From contig JAUCBJ010001221.1 in assembly GCA_032718475.1 (NCBI GenBank), positions 22,845 through 86,844 of the forward strand: a DNA stretch of 64,000 bases, read 5' to 3'. Shown piece by piece: positions 11,381 to 23,207 of the stretch; the stretch's first letter is position 1, and each line of letters starts with the position of its first letter. A model generated the notes under the pieces. That model was not told the origin of the DNA and searched no databases. It saw only the letters and a list, made by a program, of their open reading frames with translations. Origin of the DNA: Nemertoderma westbladi. Taxonomy: Eukaryota; Xenacoelomorpha; Nemertodermatida; Nemertodermatidae. The translations under genes and the position numbers were made by a program.

Positions 11381-11555
11381 ATTGGCGGATACCTTTACCA
11401 ATGGCCGGGCCTACAATAGGACAGTTGCTGGCAATAGTGCGAAAAATACCCTAGCCCCCTTCGATATATATAAAAATGGAATAATAGGACTATTCCAATG
11501 GGGGGGGGGGGGGGGGGGGGGGTAGTTATTATGTTATATAACAAGATTAAATGAG

Positions 11556-12030
11556 TTAGCCGTGAAGTGTTACATCCAAGATTTCACCATCGTAATCCTC
11601 GGTAACCGAGAGAACAGGTTGAGATTTAGGGTCAGAGACACTATCTCCCAGTACGGCGTAATAAGATCCGGTTGCCGAAGAATTCGAATTTAGTGCTGCC
11701 TCAGCCCGAGAAATGCTACAGGTAGTGCGAGGATTCTCCACAGACTGTTTCTTTTTAGGTTTAAGTTGGTAGCCACAGGGACGAGACTCTCTTCGAATTT
11801 CGTCGATGCTAACATGTGACGTAATCTCGATTGGAGTCGAATCCTCGGTTGTTCTGACAAGAATCTTCCCATTGGATGAATAGGCAGCGCAGACACGACC
11901 TTCCTTCTTAAGTTGGATGGCTTCCTTAAGAAGTGCTACATGGGGTGCAGTAAGATGGTCGGAGGGATAGGTACCCTTATCAAACTCCGATTTATGGGAA
12001 AAAATATGGCCGAGTAGGGCACTTACTCAC
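11556..12030 (-). pseudogene. LINE-B ORF1, C-terminal part
   Basis: An open frame of about 150 codons on the minus strand (HIFSHKSEFDKGTYPSDH ... LKEAIQLKKEGRVCAAY ... ILDVTLHG, stop at 11556) lies directly upstream of the ORF2 PHD finger. It has the basic and Ser-rich character of CR1/Jockey ORF1 proteins. No start codon is seen, so the 5' end is missing or spliced away. The 180-nt gap to ORF2 contains a 23-nt homopolymer (11500-11522). Confidence 0.6.
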
Positions 12031-12034
12031 GCGG

Positions 12035-12650
12035 TGGTACTCGTCTGATCCTGATATGTATAATATAATCATAGCCCTCTATCCAATATGCATTGAATAA
12101 ATCACTGTATCGGCATATAAGCGACAGGATTGTCATTCTCATGCATAGGTGAGATGTAAAGATGGATCTCGGGCAACATGTGTCATTCTGTGAAATGGGG
12201 GTGTCCCAGTATTGAGAGGCATCATTAACACCATTGCCCAAACTTGCCTGGAAAAAAAGCCATATACATCCTTTAGCTGATTAGGGCACTCATAGACTGA
12301 TGTTAGTGAATCTTCTAAACCCCATACATAAATCATGGACCTCTACCACTGATTATTTCGTCCAGAAGCCAAATCCTTAAAATCTCTGTTCAAAGAGAAA
12401 TTCCAAATACCATCATAGTTATACTGCCATCTTATTAGTGTAGCCAGAAAATATGAGGGGGGGGGGGGGGGGGGGGGGATTAATTGCAAAATTATAATAG
12501 CTTATTTTTCAAGCTCATTTTAGCTGCTGGTAGTAGCAATTTCAAAATAAAGCCTTATAGTCAATAATAAAGAAATTTTCAGTCTATTTGTGGAATATAG
12601 AGAATGACACATTAAGTAGCCTAAAAGTATATCCACATTGAATTAAAAAA
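12035..12650. other. Unassigned stretch with a poly(G) run
   Basis: No gene is recognised. It holds the G run 12457-12478 and otherwise mixed sequence with short shadow frames only. Confidence 0.4.
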
Positions 12651-12689
12651 GACATTTAAGTCACCGAGCATTTGTTGTTCCGAATTTGT

Positions 12690-13900
12690 TGATAACTGCA
12701 GATACAGAGTGGGTGTATGCTCTATGAAGTTGCAGCATCAATAGTGCCTCTAATCGTCCCTCCATCATTGTTGAGCGGATTGCAGCGTGTTTTCTCCATC
12801 TTGGAAAACAAGAGCTAGGCTTCTGCTGTATTTATGGGGAGGATGGTAAGGATCTGAAGCAGGATGGACATGTTGGGAATAGATCTCCACAGTGGCCCAA
12901 TGCACTGAGTGCTGACTTTGGTCGTGCATCAGCTGGAACTCTCTTCCACTTCTTTTTCCACAGCTCATACTAGAAAGTCCTCATATAGTTGAGCTGAGCA
13001 CTGTAGCTGTTCCCACTCTTCATCCTGTTTTCCAGCTGTAAAGATATGGGACTCACCAAAGCTGAGCTCAATATCCTGTATTACCATCATGTCTAGTGCA
13101 GGGTAGTAATAATTGACCCTGTAGAAAACCTCAGTATCGCTTCTACTAGGGTGGTTGGCCTATAAACAGAACGTGATGCTGTCACTGGCTTGGAAAGTTG
13201 AATCCCCAATAACTCAGCAACAAGAGAAGCATCTTTGAATATTTTGGTAAACTTGTTTCTGTCCGGTTGCTATTGGGTTCGCAACAGATTCCATGGCATG
13301 TACAAGGTTCAGTCCTACAGTTTGCAGAACTCATGTTATTGGAAGAATACTCCCAGAGAGTTTTTCCAAAATGACAAGGGAAATTATAAAATCTGATTTG
13401 CAGATGGAGCACTCAAGGAGATTTGCAGTTTTTCTTGTCTCAGATGACTGCCAGTTCTTCATCTGACCTAGAGATTCCAGTACAAACCGTAATAGCTGTC
13501 GCAGTGTAACAACAGTGGCATGTCGTTCAACAAACTGGGTGTCGCATAAAGTTGTCAGTGTTTTCTTTGAAACATGTGTGTCCTCAGCATCAGGTTTTCA
13601 AAAGATCCATTCTTTTTTCACTAGATCTAAAGCATGAAGAAATATCCTTTATAACTGCCCCTATGTGGTTAATCCCTGGTACTGTTACAGACTTTGACAC
13701 ACTTAGGTTTAAGCAGTGCATGGTACAGTGAAAATAATGTGTTAGTGGCGCCTCCATCAGAATGTAGCAGAGGCACCAAAGCGTTGACTTGCCATAGTAC
13801 TCGCTCCATCATAGCATTGGCCAACACTTAGAATTCAGAACAAGGCCCATAGCAGATACTTTGCCTAGCAGGGTTTCACCGATGGCAACACTAGTCAAAA
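12690..13900 (-). pseudogene. hAT-A: hAT-like (ZMYM1/DUF4371-type) transposase relic
   Basis: Blocks in family order on the minus strand: GQCYDGASTMAS (catalytic Asp, near 13815); HYFHCTMHCLNL, the His/Leu block that follows it; a DTQFVERHATVVTL block near 13560; YRVNYYYPALDMM near 13120; and the hAT dimerisation signature LTILPINTAEA followed by a stop and LLFSKME at about 12845-12795. Frame changes and stops separate most blocks. It is a full-length but dead copy. Confidence 0.75.
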
Positions 13901-13960
13901 CTACTTTCGCTACTACCACCTGCAAATTTTAATTTAATAATAGAAATATCAATAAGAATT

Positions 13961-14175
13961 GTGCTTACTGAAATATAAATAAATAAATAAAAGTAAATAT
14001 AATATAAATACTAAGTAAAATTATAATTTAAGTATAAATAATAAAGTATTATTTTCTTAATGTATAATGTGCTTACTGAAATATAAATAAATAAATAAAT
14101 AAAAGTAAATATAATATAAATACTAGGTAAAATTATAATTAAAGTATAAATAATAAAGTATTATTTTCTTAATAT
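13961..14175. repeat. Two copies of a 108-bp AT-rich tandem unit
   Basis: GTGCTTACTGAAATATAAAT begins at 13961 and again at 14069. The units are nearly identical, differing by an extra AAAT and a few bases. It is non-coding. Confidence 0.85.
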
Positions 14176-14197
14176 TTAATGTATAACGTTTCTTCCA

Positions 14198-14407
14198 CTA
14201 TTGCCTCTCTTTCACTTGTTCCTTCTTGCGAAATGCGGCATGTTCACCAGCATCTTTAAGTTTTTTTCGAAAATGTTGCACTCTCTCGCGGTTTAAACGA
14301 TTCCATTCCTCCAATTCCGGGTCAATTTTGGCCCTTTTTTTCTTTTTCTTCGGCTTTGGTTTTACCATTTTCCTAAAGTCAGAATAATCTGAGACTGAGA
14401 GTAACAT
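14198..14407 (-). CDS. Small very basic ORF, 69 aa, unknown
   Basis: The frame runs from an ATG at 14407 to a stop at 14198. An internal poly-Lys cluster (KPKPKKKKKR) is followed by an amphipathic, charged helix (ELEEWNRLNRERVQHFRKK ...). A second in-frame ATG before the Lys cluster could be the true start. No conserved domain is recognised. The charge pattern resembles nuclear or RNA-binding tails, or a first exon. It lies beside AT-rich repeats with no clear partner gene, so chance cannot be excluded. Confidence 0.3.
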   Translation of the reverse strand: MLLSVSDYSDFRKMVKPKPKKKKKRAKIDPELEEWNRLNRERVQHFRKKLKDAGEHAAFRKKEQVKERQ

Positions 14408-16600
14408 GCTATAGGCCTACTTAGAAAGTTTCAGTTTAGGCTAAGCATTATGAAACACCGAGAATATAAATAATAAATAAAAAAATATATAATAATATAA
14501 ATAGAAAAGTTAAGTTAATTTAATAAAAATTAAAATAATTAAATTAAAAGAGAAAAGTTCTCGCAGAGTGCAGTTTTTCTGTACAGTCCAAAAGACCCTG
14601 ACCAAATTTCAGTATGATGTTCACGTTCAGAATTATCATCCCTAGGTTCAGAATGAGATGCTTAGTCCGCAGCAACATATTCCTCAGCACATAAAATGCG
14701 TCTATAGGCTTGACTGGCGTTGCTGGGAGGTAAAACAGCATCATAGGTTTTATTTTGTAATGTCTTGAATGTACTATAGATTCACATACGTGTTCTATAC
14801 TGTCTGCAGTACCTGGGAACCGCTGATTGCAATAGCTAACACAATGAATGCTGCAGTGATGTGGCGTCAGCTTTGGCATGAGAATTTGGAAAAATTAATT
14901 TCCATGTTATCGTTGAGATTGTACTGTTATCGTTGAGTGATCACTTATATAGCACGCTCCACTCTAGGGAAGAAATACATGCATGGCAATGGCATGCAAC
15001 TGGCATGGAAATGAATACAAGGCCCTGCCAAATTCTACCCAGCGATTCAAACGTTGAATACTTCTGTTCTTACTACAAAATATATTTATATATTTACACA
15101 TATTTACAGGTTTTGTGACTGTCAACAGTTAATTTATCAGGATCTAATTTTATCTAAAGGTTTAGATTTGCTAAATTCGTTCAGTCATATTTGAGGCAAC
15201 TGTGGCTTTGGGTCCGTTGCAGAACCAATCACTGAAAAAAGGACTACATTAAATTAATTAGGACTGATTAAAAAGGACTGTATAGTGCATATGCCACAAT
15301 TTGATATGATCATCCCAGTTTCCATCTTGTAATTGTTTTATAGTAAGTTTAATATCACATGCAAATGGCGACTTTTGATAATTAGGCAATTCTTTGGCAT
15401 TTTCTCACACGCTTCTTTTTCGACTGCAAATAGCTGCTTCTTTACATCTGGTTTACTGTGTTTCAATATCTGATTTATACATGCTGCTGCTGCATGAATA
15501 TCGGCGCGATCGATCAAACACTTAATTTGGGTCAACAAGGACAAAGTCAAAGAATCGGTTCTCCAATCGCTGCAAATACAAGTCCCACTGTCGTACGTTT
15601 AGTTTTCTTTTGGTATACAGTATTAGTAGTAGTAATACAAGTAGGTATTAGTGTTGAGGTCGTTGATAAACAATTGTTGCATTGAATCCAGAGGACTTTT
15701 CCCTTCGGCACAAATGTTTTTAAAGTTTGACATAGTACTGAATATTATTATATAGATATTGGTTTATGTAGATTATATAAAACACATTTTTTAGATTAGA
15801 ACACAATAGATTTTATAGTTATCAATTCGCGATTACAATGAATATAGTAACCACCACCACCCCCCCCCCCCCCCCCAGTTCAATTTCATTATGGCGACAT
15901 ATTTATTTAATTTACTACCTTTCTTCAAGAGCTATAGTTGGGGGATCGGGATCACTCTCAACTTCATCACTATCAACTTTATCGCTAACCTCGTCCTGGT
16001 ACTTAGAATGGGGTTTTCTTTTGTGCAGTTTCATATTCTCTCTATCTGTATTCAAATCGATCGAGACAACTTTGAAGGGCACCTGCTTCATAGGCTACAA
16101 TCGACCAAATGAACAAGGGGAATAATATATAAAATGAATAGTCTAACTTCCATGGCTTTCCAGCGATCAATTGCGATAAGGCTATGTAAAATTATTGCAT
16201 ACAAATGGTTTCAAGTTTGAAATAAAGCCTGAAAATTTTAGACGATCACTTGCCCTTAGAGTAGCAGGCGAGTTCAGCTTGGGTGTTACCAAAAGACACA
16301 ACAGATTACGCACCACATCAAGATAAACCAATTACATTTGACCCAGTACAACATCGAATACTAACTAAGTCAACAGAAAGAGTTTCAAAGGGTGTTCTGC
16401 TTACAGCATGGTGGTGAATTCTAAATGGTTTCTGAAAGAATTATTATTTCTCAAATCTCCAGGTGTAACAGGAAAACAGGTAGGCCTACGTTTCTTTATT
16501 GAAGCACAAGAATGACAAGACCATCGCTACAACCAGAACAATGATTATAACAGGTGCACAGTACATACAAACGACTTTGTAGGGGCAACAATTAAAAATA
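14408..16600. other. Unassigned stretch with two weak exon-like blocks
   Basis: No gene is certain. On the minus strand 15338-15550 encodes a 70-codon frame (LIDRADIHAAAACINQ ... KKQLFAVEKEACEKM) that reads like a helical protein segment of unknown origin. Also on the minus strand, 16085-15925 is an acidic open block (VSDKVDSDEVESDPDPP) preceded by CAG and followed by GTAGTA, so it could be an exon. A poly(C) run sits at 15860-15876. The rest is AT-rich. Confidence 0.3.
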
Positions 16601-16616
16601 TAAACTTAAGTTTCTT

Positions 16617-16697
16617 AGATTTAATATGCTCATCAAATCGAGTAGATTTAATATGCTCATCAAATCGAGTAGATTTAATATGCTCATCAAATCGAGT
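16617..16697. repeat. Three exact copies of a 27-bp tandem unit
   Basis: The unit begins AGATTTAATATGCTCATC and repeats three times without change (16617, 16644, 16671). It is a non-coding minisatellite. Confidence 0.95.
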
Positions 16698-16849
16698 AAT
16701 GTCACAAATAAGAGGACTCAAAAATTCCTTCAGTGGAGTCTAGCCATTGCCGAAATATATACATGCCACTATGACGTCTATAGCAACTTCAACTGGTTTG
16801 CATAACATACACCAAAAACCTATTGACTGGGACTTGAATGTTGGTAAAC

Positions 16850-19035
16850 CATCAATGTTAACAAGTACATGATGTATTGATGATGCATTGAATTTGAAAT
16901 GGTACTGATGATGGTAAATTGTTCCAGATGATTGGTGAAACTTGGAAAATTGACTGTTCACGCACACGAAGTGAATTTCTTACTCTGAAACAATTTTGGG
17001 ACTGTGAATTTCTCGTTTCATAGTTATGGATAACTGAAACAGGTGTGAGCAAGGCCGGTAAGATATCGTGGGGAAGGAGACCATTGATAAACTTAAATGA
17101 TAATAGGGCAATTTGAAAAATAAAAATGTTACAAATAGTTAAGGGTGAAAATGAGGGATCGTGTTGTTCTATGATATTTATGGCTTTATGATGTTTTCTA
17201 TTTAAATTGGAAATGGAAATGGTAGGAGTTTGCGCCGACTTATTTTTTTGTTTATTTGATAAATTTGATGTTTCCAGTTTAATTTCTCATCTATAATAAC
17301 ACCTAAAAATTTAGCATGTTGAACACGTAGTAATTCATTGTTGTTAATGGAAAGAGGGTGTGACAATAATGTGGATTTATTACCAGGTTGGAAAATTATA
17401 CGGTTCGTTTTTTTAATATTTAGTGACAGTCTATTAGCACAAAACCACGTATTGAGTTTAGATAATTCGATATTTGCATTTTCAATCAATTTAGTATTGT
17501 CACAGTGTGCTATAACTATATTTGTATCATCTGCATAAAGAGTAAAGTTAACAATAGTTGATGTATTTGTGATATCATTGACGTAAATCAAAAATAATAG
17601 TGGACCCAGGATCGATCGACCCTTGTGGAACCCCATATTCTACGTCTACCAGATCTGATCGCTTATTATCTATTACTACATATTGTTTTCTATTTGATAA
17701 ATAGTTCTGAAACCATTTCAGTGGCGTTCCCTTGATGCCATACTGTTGCCATGGTTGACAGTATCAAAGGCCTTAGAAAGGTCAATTGATATTGCCATGG
17801 TTGAAAGTTTTTTTATCAATGCATGCAGTAATGTTGTCTAAAAGTGTTAGTAATGCAATATCGGTTGACATATTAGGCCGAAATCCGAATTGACAATTCG
17901 ACAAAATACCGTGTAGTTCGAGGTGATTTAGCAATTGTTGTTGTGCCACTTTTTCCAAGAGTTTCGAAAAGAAAGGCAACACTGAAATTGGGCGGTAATT
18001 TTGAGGGGATGTGGCTTCACCAGCTTTGAAAACAGGAACTACTTTACTATTTTAAGGTCATCTGGGATTTTACCGGTGTAAAGAGAGGAATTGATAATGT
18101 AAGTAATAGGTTGTATAATACAGTGAAGTGTAGGAATTGCTATTTTGGCACTGGTATCATCATGGCCGGGACTAACTTTTTGGCTGAGACTTGATGCCAT
18201 TAATAAAATGTCATCTGTAGAAACTTCCTGAAAGTAAAGTAACTTCTCTAGTTTTTTGAGGGGGGTTATGTATTTTAGTGGGCAATCAGGCACATTTGGA
18301 ATCTTGGAATCTAGTTGTTTCCCTACATTGGCATAGTAATTGCTAAAAACTCTTGGCAATTTTGGAAGACTCAGTTGAAGTTGATGAGTTATGAATAATA
18401 AGTTGAGTGAGCCGATTTTTTTGAAATTTTATGGTTTATAAGTAGGTTTATAGATTTCCAAAGTTGCCTTACAGTATGTTTTTTCTCATCAAGTGCGTCT
18501 TCAAAATATTTTATTTTAGCCTTCCGAATAATATTTCTCAAGGAATTTCGATACCTGATAAATTATCCATAGTGGCCGAAGTCCCAGATTTCAGCCAATC
18601 ACGATACAGCCTGTCCTTTTTGTTTATACAATGGATTACATTTTGAGGAATCCATGGTGTTTTGGGATTTGCAATTTTAATGCGTTTTATTGGAAATTAA
18701 TCATTATATAATTGATTATAGGTAGCAATAAAAGTGTTATACAAAGCATTGGTGTCATCACTCTCTAAACCACGTGTCAGTAGGTTTTCCCAGTCAATCT
18801 GAGACAGATTATGTTTAAATTCATTAATTTGTTGGGGCTTACACTGCCGTTTAAAGATATAATTTTTATTTGCTTTGCCAAGAGGAACATTTGTAGACAG
18901 TGAGCTTAATAAAATAATTGGTAAGTGGTCTGTAATACCCGTAACAAGAACGCCGGATTTTATTGAGTTTGGTAGAGAGTTTATGGAAATGTTGTCAATA
19001 AGAGTTGCAGAAGTCTCTGTAATTCTGTCGGGTTG
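16850..19035 (-). pseudogene. LINE-C: CR1-like retrotransposon, interrupted and decayed
   Basis: On the minus strand from 19035: endonuclease C-terminus (ITETSATLIDN, SGVLVTGITDHLPI) at about 19030-18890; the linker; PNVPDCPLKYI and SQKVSPGHDD at 18359-18039; CQFGFRPNMSTDIAL at about 17900; FLIYVNDI and LYADDTNIV (catalytic) at 17600-17520; NRLSLNIKKT; then the C-terminal block NYETRNS ... IIWNNLPSS at 17030-16890. At least three frame breaks occur. Its 5' part is cut off at about 19040-19070, where LINE-D copy 1 begins on the opposite strand, so LINE-D landed in or replaced part of LINE-C. Confidence 0.8.
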
Positions 19036-19071
19036 GTCCTTTCGGCCAATCTTTTAATTTCTTTTAATTCT

Positions 19072-20235
19072 TTCTTCAAGGCCTTTGATTCAGTCTCTCA
19101 CTCACGTATGTTCAGCATACTTTCATTATATGGGATTCCTGATGAAATTATTGCAGCAATCAGATCAGTATACGATGGTTCGACAACATTTGTATCTACT
19201 GTTGACGGTGACACAGAACCATTTGAAGTGTTATGGGGCGTCCTCCAAGGAGACACACTTGCACCATTCTTGTTCATTATTGTGGTTGACTATGTTCTAC
19301 GCATGTCCTTAGATCATCATAATGATGATGGGGTGATGATAACTCCACCTACTGGCTCCAGAAGTCGAGGAAATCCTGCCAAGTACCTAACTGATCTAGA
19401 CTTTGCTGATGACTTAGGAGTACTCTCAGAATCATTAGAGGGAGCCCAGCGGCTCCTCAGCTCATTAGAACATGCTGCTTCTAGTGTTGGTCTTTTTATT
19501 AACTCCAGAAAGACCAAAATTCTGACAGTTAACTTTGAAAGTCCTCAGCAAGTCTCTGATCGGATGTGCATAAGCTCAAAGGATGGTATGCTTGAGCATG
19601 TGGACGACTTCTGTTACCTGGGATCATGGATCCGGAAGTCAGGTGAGGACCTTCGAATACGTAAGGGAAAGGCATGGGCAGCCTTGAATAGGCTTTCCAG
19701 GATTTGGAAGTCACCTAGAATTAATCGGAAACTTAAGGTCCGATTATTTAGAGCAGCAGTAGTTCCAGTACTCCTCTACGGGAGTCCATGCTGGGCTCTA
19801 ACTGCTGAGGACACCAAATCTCTGGATGGCACATTCACAAGAATGCTACGCCGGGTACATTGTGTCAAGTACAATGCACACATCTCCAACCAGACACTAT
19901 ATAACATTGGAGGTGTCTCATTGGTTCCCCCAAGCTTGACACTAGAACAAAATCGCCTCCGCTTTGCAGGACATTGCTTTCGCCGTGAGGACCAGCCAGT
20001 GCATAATCTTGTACTTTGGCAGCCTCATGGAGTGAATAAGCATGGTGGACAGCCCATGACTTTCTTGAGACGCATCTTAAAGGACACTGGCCTTAAAGAT
20101 GCGGATGATCTAGCAAATGTCATGGGTGATAGGGAGTTGTGGCGGTGCAATTTTGTTGACAAGCCGGCACAGCATTCTTAAAAATGCAGCTGCAATGCAG
20201 CATGCCGATCCTAGTAGTAGTAGTAGTAGTAGTAT
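19072..20235 (+). pseudogene. LINE-D copy 1: RTE-like LINE, 5'-truncated but frame intact
   Basis: An uninterrupted frame (to the stop at 20179-20181) encodes RT from motif A (FFKAFDSVS) through GVLQGDTLAPFLF (motif B) and LDFADDLGVL (motif C). The C-terminal domain typical of this group follows (LYGSPCWALT, RLRFAGHCFRRED, LWQPHGVNKHGGQP, LKDTGL). After the stop the element ends in GCCGATCC followed by (TAG)n to about 20234. Copies at 51.0-52.5 kb and 55.7-56.7 kb share the same 3' end. High identity with the 51-kb copy implies recent activity of the family. The region before motif A and any endonuclease are missing. Confidence 0.85.
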
Positions 20236-20974
20236 AAAGTGACCCATGTGGGAGTGAGGTCAATTAGATTGAGTATGTCAGGATCTATGCCCTCTAAAAT
20301 ATTAAGAAGGATGGTGGCCATAGATATGGAAAGTGGGAGGGAAATAGAATTAAAGCAAGAAAAAATAGACCATGAAAATAGAGAGAGAAGAATGGAAAAG
20401 GAAAGAGTGGAGTGAGATAAAGAATTAGAGAAGTTGAGAGAGGAACAAGAAGTGGAAGAGAAAGTGGAAAGGGTGAGAAAGCGAAAAATATTGAGAGCAG
20501 AAAGGGAAGAGGAGAGAGTGAGAAAATAAGGCGAGAGGTGAGAGAGTGATTAAATAGAACAGCACTGGAACAAGAAGAAAGTAGAAAGAGGAGAGAAAAA
20601 TTAGCTAAACAAAATAGATAAAATAGACAGAATGTTATCAATAAAATAGATAGAATAGATATAAAATAAAAGATGAAATAAACCAATTAGTGACAATGGG
20701 GTTTTTGGTGAGTGGAAGGGAAGAATGCGCACTGAGTGGGGTGAAAGTGTTGTGGATAATAAATGTAAAGGTGCCATAGACAAAATAACCTCAGAACCAT
20801 CTAGCTGTATATATTAAACTGAGCTGCTAGATGCCCTGCAAGAGCATGGCATCTGGGCCTGTTTCCATGTATATTGATCAACACTAAGTCCAAAATTTAG
20901 GATTACCTCACGAGTCTCATGTTTGTACCTCTTGATCACCCATTTCTTATAACTTCCATTCTCTTGCTAAATAG
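20236..20974. other. Purine-rich stretch after LINE-D
   Basis: From about 20310 to 20690 the plus strand is almost all purine (AGAGAG/GAAA), giving charged Glu/Arg/Lys frames on one strand and hydrophobic ones on the other, all broken by stops. This is strand asymmetry rather than a gene. Confidence 0.6.
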
Positions 20975-21764
20975 GCGAATCATGACCCTCCTTGGGCTAA
21001 GGTGTCGAATTGAGATGATTTCTTTGTGAATGAGATCGGGACGGGATCGTTTATAGCAATCATCAAGCTGGGATACCGTGGTGGTGAGATTATCCACCTC
21101 CCAACAATATCAATGAAGCACAAACCATTACATCTGGAAAGACCAGCGGTTTTGCCCGAGTTACCAAGTAACATCAACAACTTAATAAAGTCACCCGATC
21201 TTCAGGGGTTCGCCTTGTACATGGAGAGACAGGGGTATGTTGATATTAATATAAATTTTTTTACAAACTATTAATTCGACAAGCACTCATACAATAATTA
21301 TTGACAGCATACATAATAATAAGTAACATTTAATGATGGGGATGGGCGTGGCGGGGAGACTTAAAAATATTATTCTAAAGAATAATGAAGATTATAAATA
21401 TTTTGAGTGGTTTGAGATTATTATAATCCCTAGGGTCCAACATAGAGGCATCAGATTGTAAGGCCATAAAGACGTAAATTGAAATCCACCAGTTCAATCC
21501 AACCTGAACGTCATATACAACACAACTAAACTTACATATTTTAAATTTTTTAGACAACAATGAAGAAGGTTTGCGGTGGAACCGTTTGTCGTTGCCTGAA
21601 GGCGATAATAGTTTGTGTGGGTGCTATAAGCAATCCTTGCCGTCCATGTGGGCGCTGTCCACCGCTTTAAATTTACCGGTGGTGAGGGATGGAGAGGGTA
21701 AATATCCCATGAGTTTACCTCATTCCGATTCACTGGGTGGATTCTCTCTGAGGAACATCAGAAA
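20975..21764 (+). pseudogene. Two exon-like blocks of an unrecognised protein
   Basis: Block A is 20975-21234. It has acceptor CTTGCTAAATAG before it, donor GTATGT after it, and a frame NHDPPWAKVSN, TGA (21011), DDFFVNEIGTGSFIAI ... GFALYMERQ. Block B is 21554-21764, with acceptor AATTTTTTAG and donor GTAAGT, and a frame NNEEGLRWNRLSLPEG ... LPHSDSLGGFSLRN. Both read like real protein and have good splice signals. However, block A has one in-frame stop, and the A-B junction is out of phase by one base next to a GGGG run. A decayed gene, or a gene with a sequencing error, fits best. No family is recognised. Confidence 0.4.
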
Positions 21765-21866
21765 GTAAGTGATTTAAATGTTCGAATTCTATACTAATTT
21801 ACTAATTATTATATTGTTCTCTAAGTTTGTCAGAATAAATTTATAATGTGGGCTTAATATATATTT

Positions 21867-22495
21867 TCAAATATAAGCCTGGCTGATTGATGCTTGTGAC
21901 ACCTTCACTGGTTGCTGCTTACTTGCAATTAAGTTGAATTCATCGAGTTTAATTGATTTTATCTGCTCTGGATTAACAAATAGACCCGCTTTTATAGCAG
22001 TTGTGAAACTGAAATTGACTTCGAAGGATAGGCTGAGCTTAGATTCTGGGGAGGATTTATTGATGAACATTCATCAGTCAAATGAGGTTTCTGTACTACA
22101 CTTGGTTTACCTCCCTGTCGTCGAAATGTTGGGTGATTTCCCTCCAGGCTGACCAATCTTACTTCCGACTGCAGCACTTGGAGTTTGGGTAAATTTGATG
22201 AGGAAAACCTTCTTCTGTTGAACGTTTCTGTACATACTGGCCCATGATCAGACCCCAAGACAATGCAATCACTTTCTTGGAAGTAAACCTGGCATGCAGC
22301 CACAATGTTTGCAATACTCAGCTCATTCAAGTTTTCGAATGGAATGATGTGTTTCTATTGGGTTGTATTTATTTAGCCAACCGGTTTCATATGACATTCT
22401 TTCCACATTAAGCCACAGTGGGACCCCATCGATTTTTTCTGACGTTTATCCACCAGCTTGGCTTCAAGGACCTTGATATTCTGAAACTGCTTCCT
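21867..22495 (-). pseudogene. Broken ORFs of unknown protein, probably mobile-element derived
   Basis: The minus strand reads MSGRKQFQNIKVLEAKLVDK near 22480. After stops, NELSIANIVAACQVYFQESD follows (22330 down to about 22000), then an overlapping frame to 21867. The opening resembles the basic N-termini of uncharacterised invertebrate transposon proteins, but no family can be named. It is broken by stops near 22370. Confidence 0.3.
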
Positions 22496-23200
22496 TCCAG
22501 ACATTTTCTATATAACAGCAGTACCTACTGCAGTAATAATGTATTAATGCTACCGGTAGTTATTTAAGTAGGTTAAGTAGGTGGCCTAATACTTATCTTA
22601 AACATTAAAATACTTTCAGGCCTATACTATGTATACAGTCAGACTATATATTATATTACAGAACTGCAGTGTAACACATGATGGTACCTGTACCGGTGGC
22701 CCAGATGGGCCAGGATAACATTGTTTTCTATTTGATTGGCCCTGATGGGCCATGCGGTATTTTTTTCTTATGCAAGAAAATTAATAAACCCCACACGTGG
22801 CCCATTGATTTTTTAGTTTCTTTTTAATTTTTATTAATTTTAAATTTTTATTTTTTTTATTTATTTATTTTATATTTTTTTTTCCTTTTTTTATTTTTTA
22901 TTTTATTTCTTCTAATTTTTAATTTATTTTATTATTTCTTTGTTATAAAGTTGAAGGCTTCAATAGGCCACCATACTGCAGACTGTGGATACATGGATTA
23001 CAGTGCCGTTAAGGACAGACAGTAATGAATGGACATACAAAATGATACTAGACTGATCCCATCAGATTACAGACTTTAATAAAAATACATATAAATTTTC
23101 TTTGTTTCAGATTATTGACCATTCTAAATAAAGAACTGATAACATTACAATAACTGATAACATTACACTAATTACATCAACTCTAGCCTCAACCAATACA
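22496..23200. other. Low-complexity stretch
   Basis: T-rich sequence (22800-22950) and three GGCCC-x-GATGGGCC-like palindromic words at 22695-22805. No gene is seen. Confidence 0.4.
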
Positions 23201-23207
23201 ATATTAT

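Noticed and set aside
14544-14879. 111-codon minus-strand ORF
   Set aside because: No recognisable domain, and it sits between AT-rich repeats; kept only as a possible chance frame.
20310-20690. Charged coiled-coil or multi-pass membrane ORF
   Set aside because: It is explained by purine/pyrimidine strand asymmetry; the charged frame has several stops.
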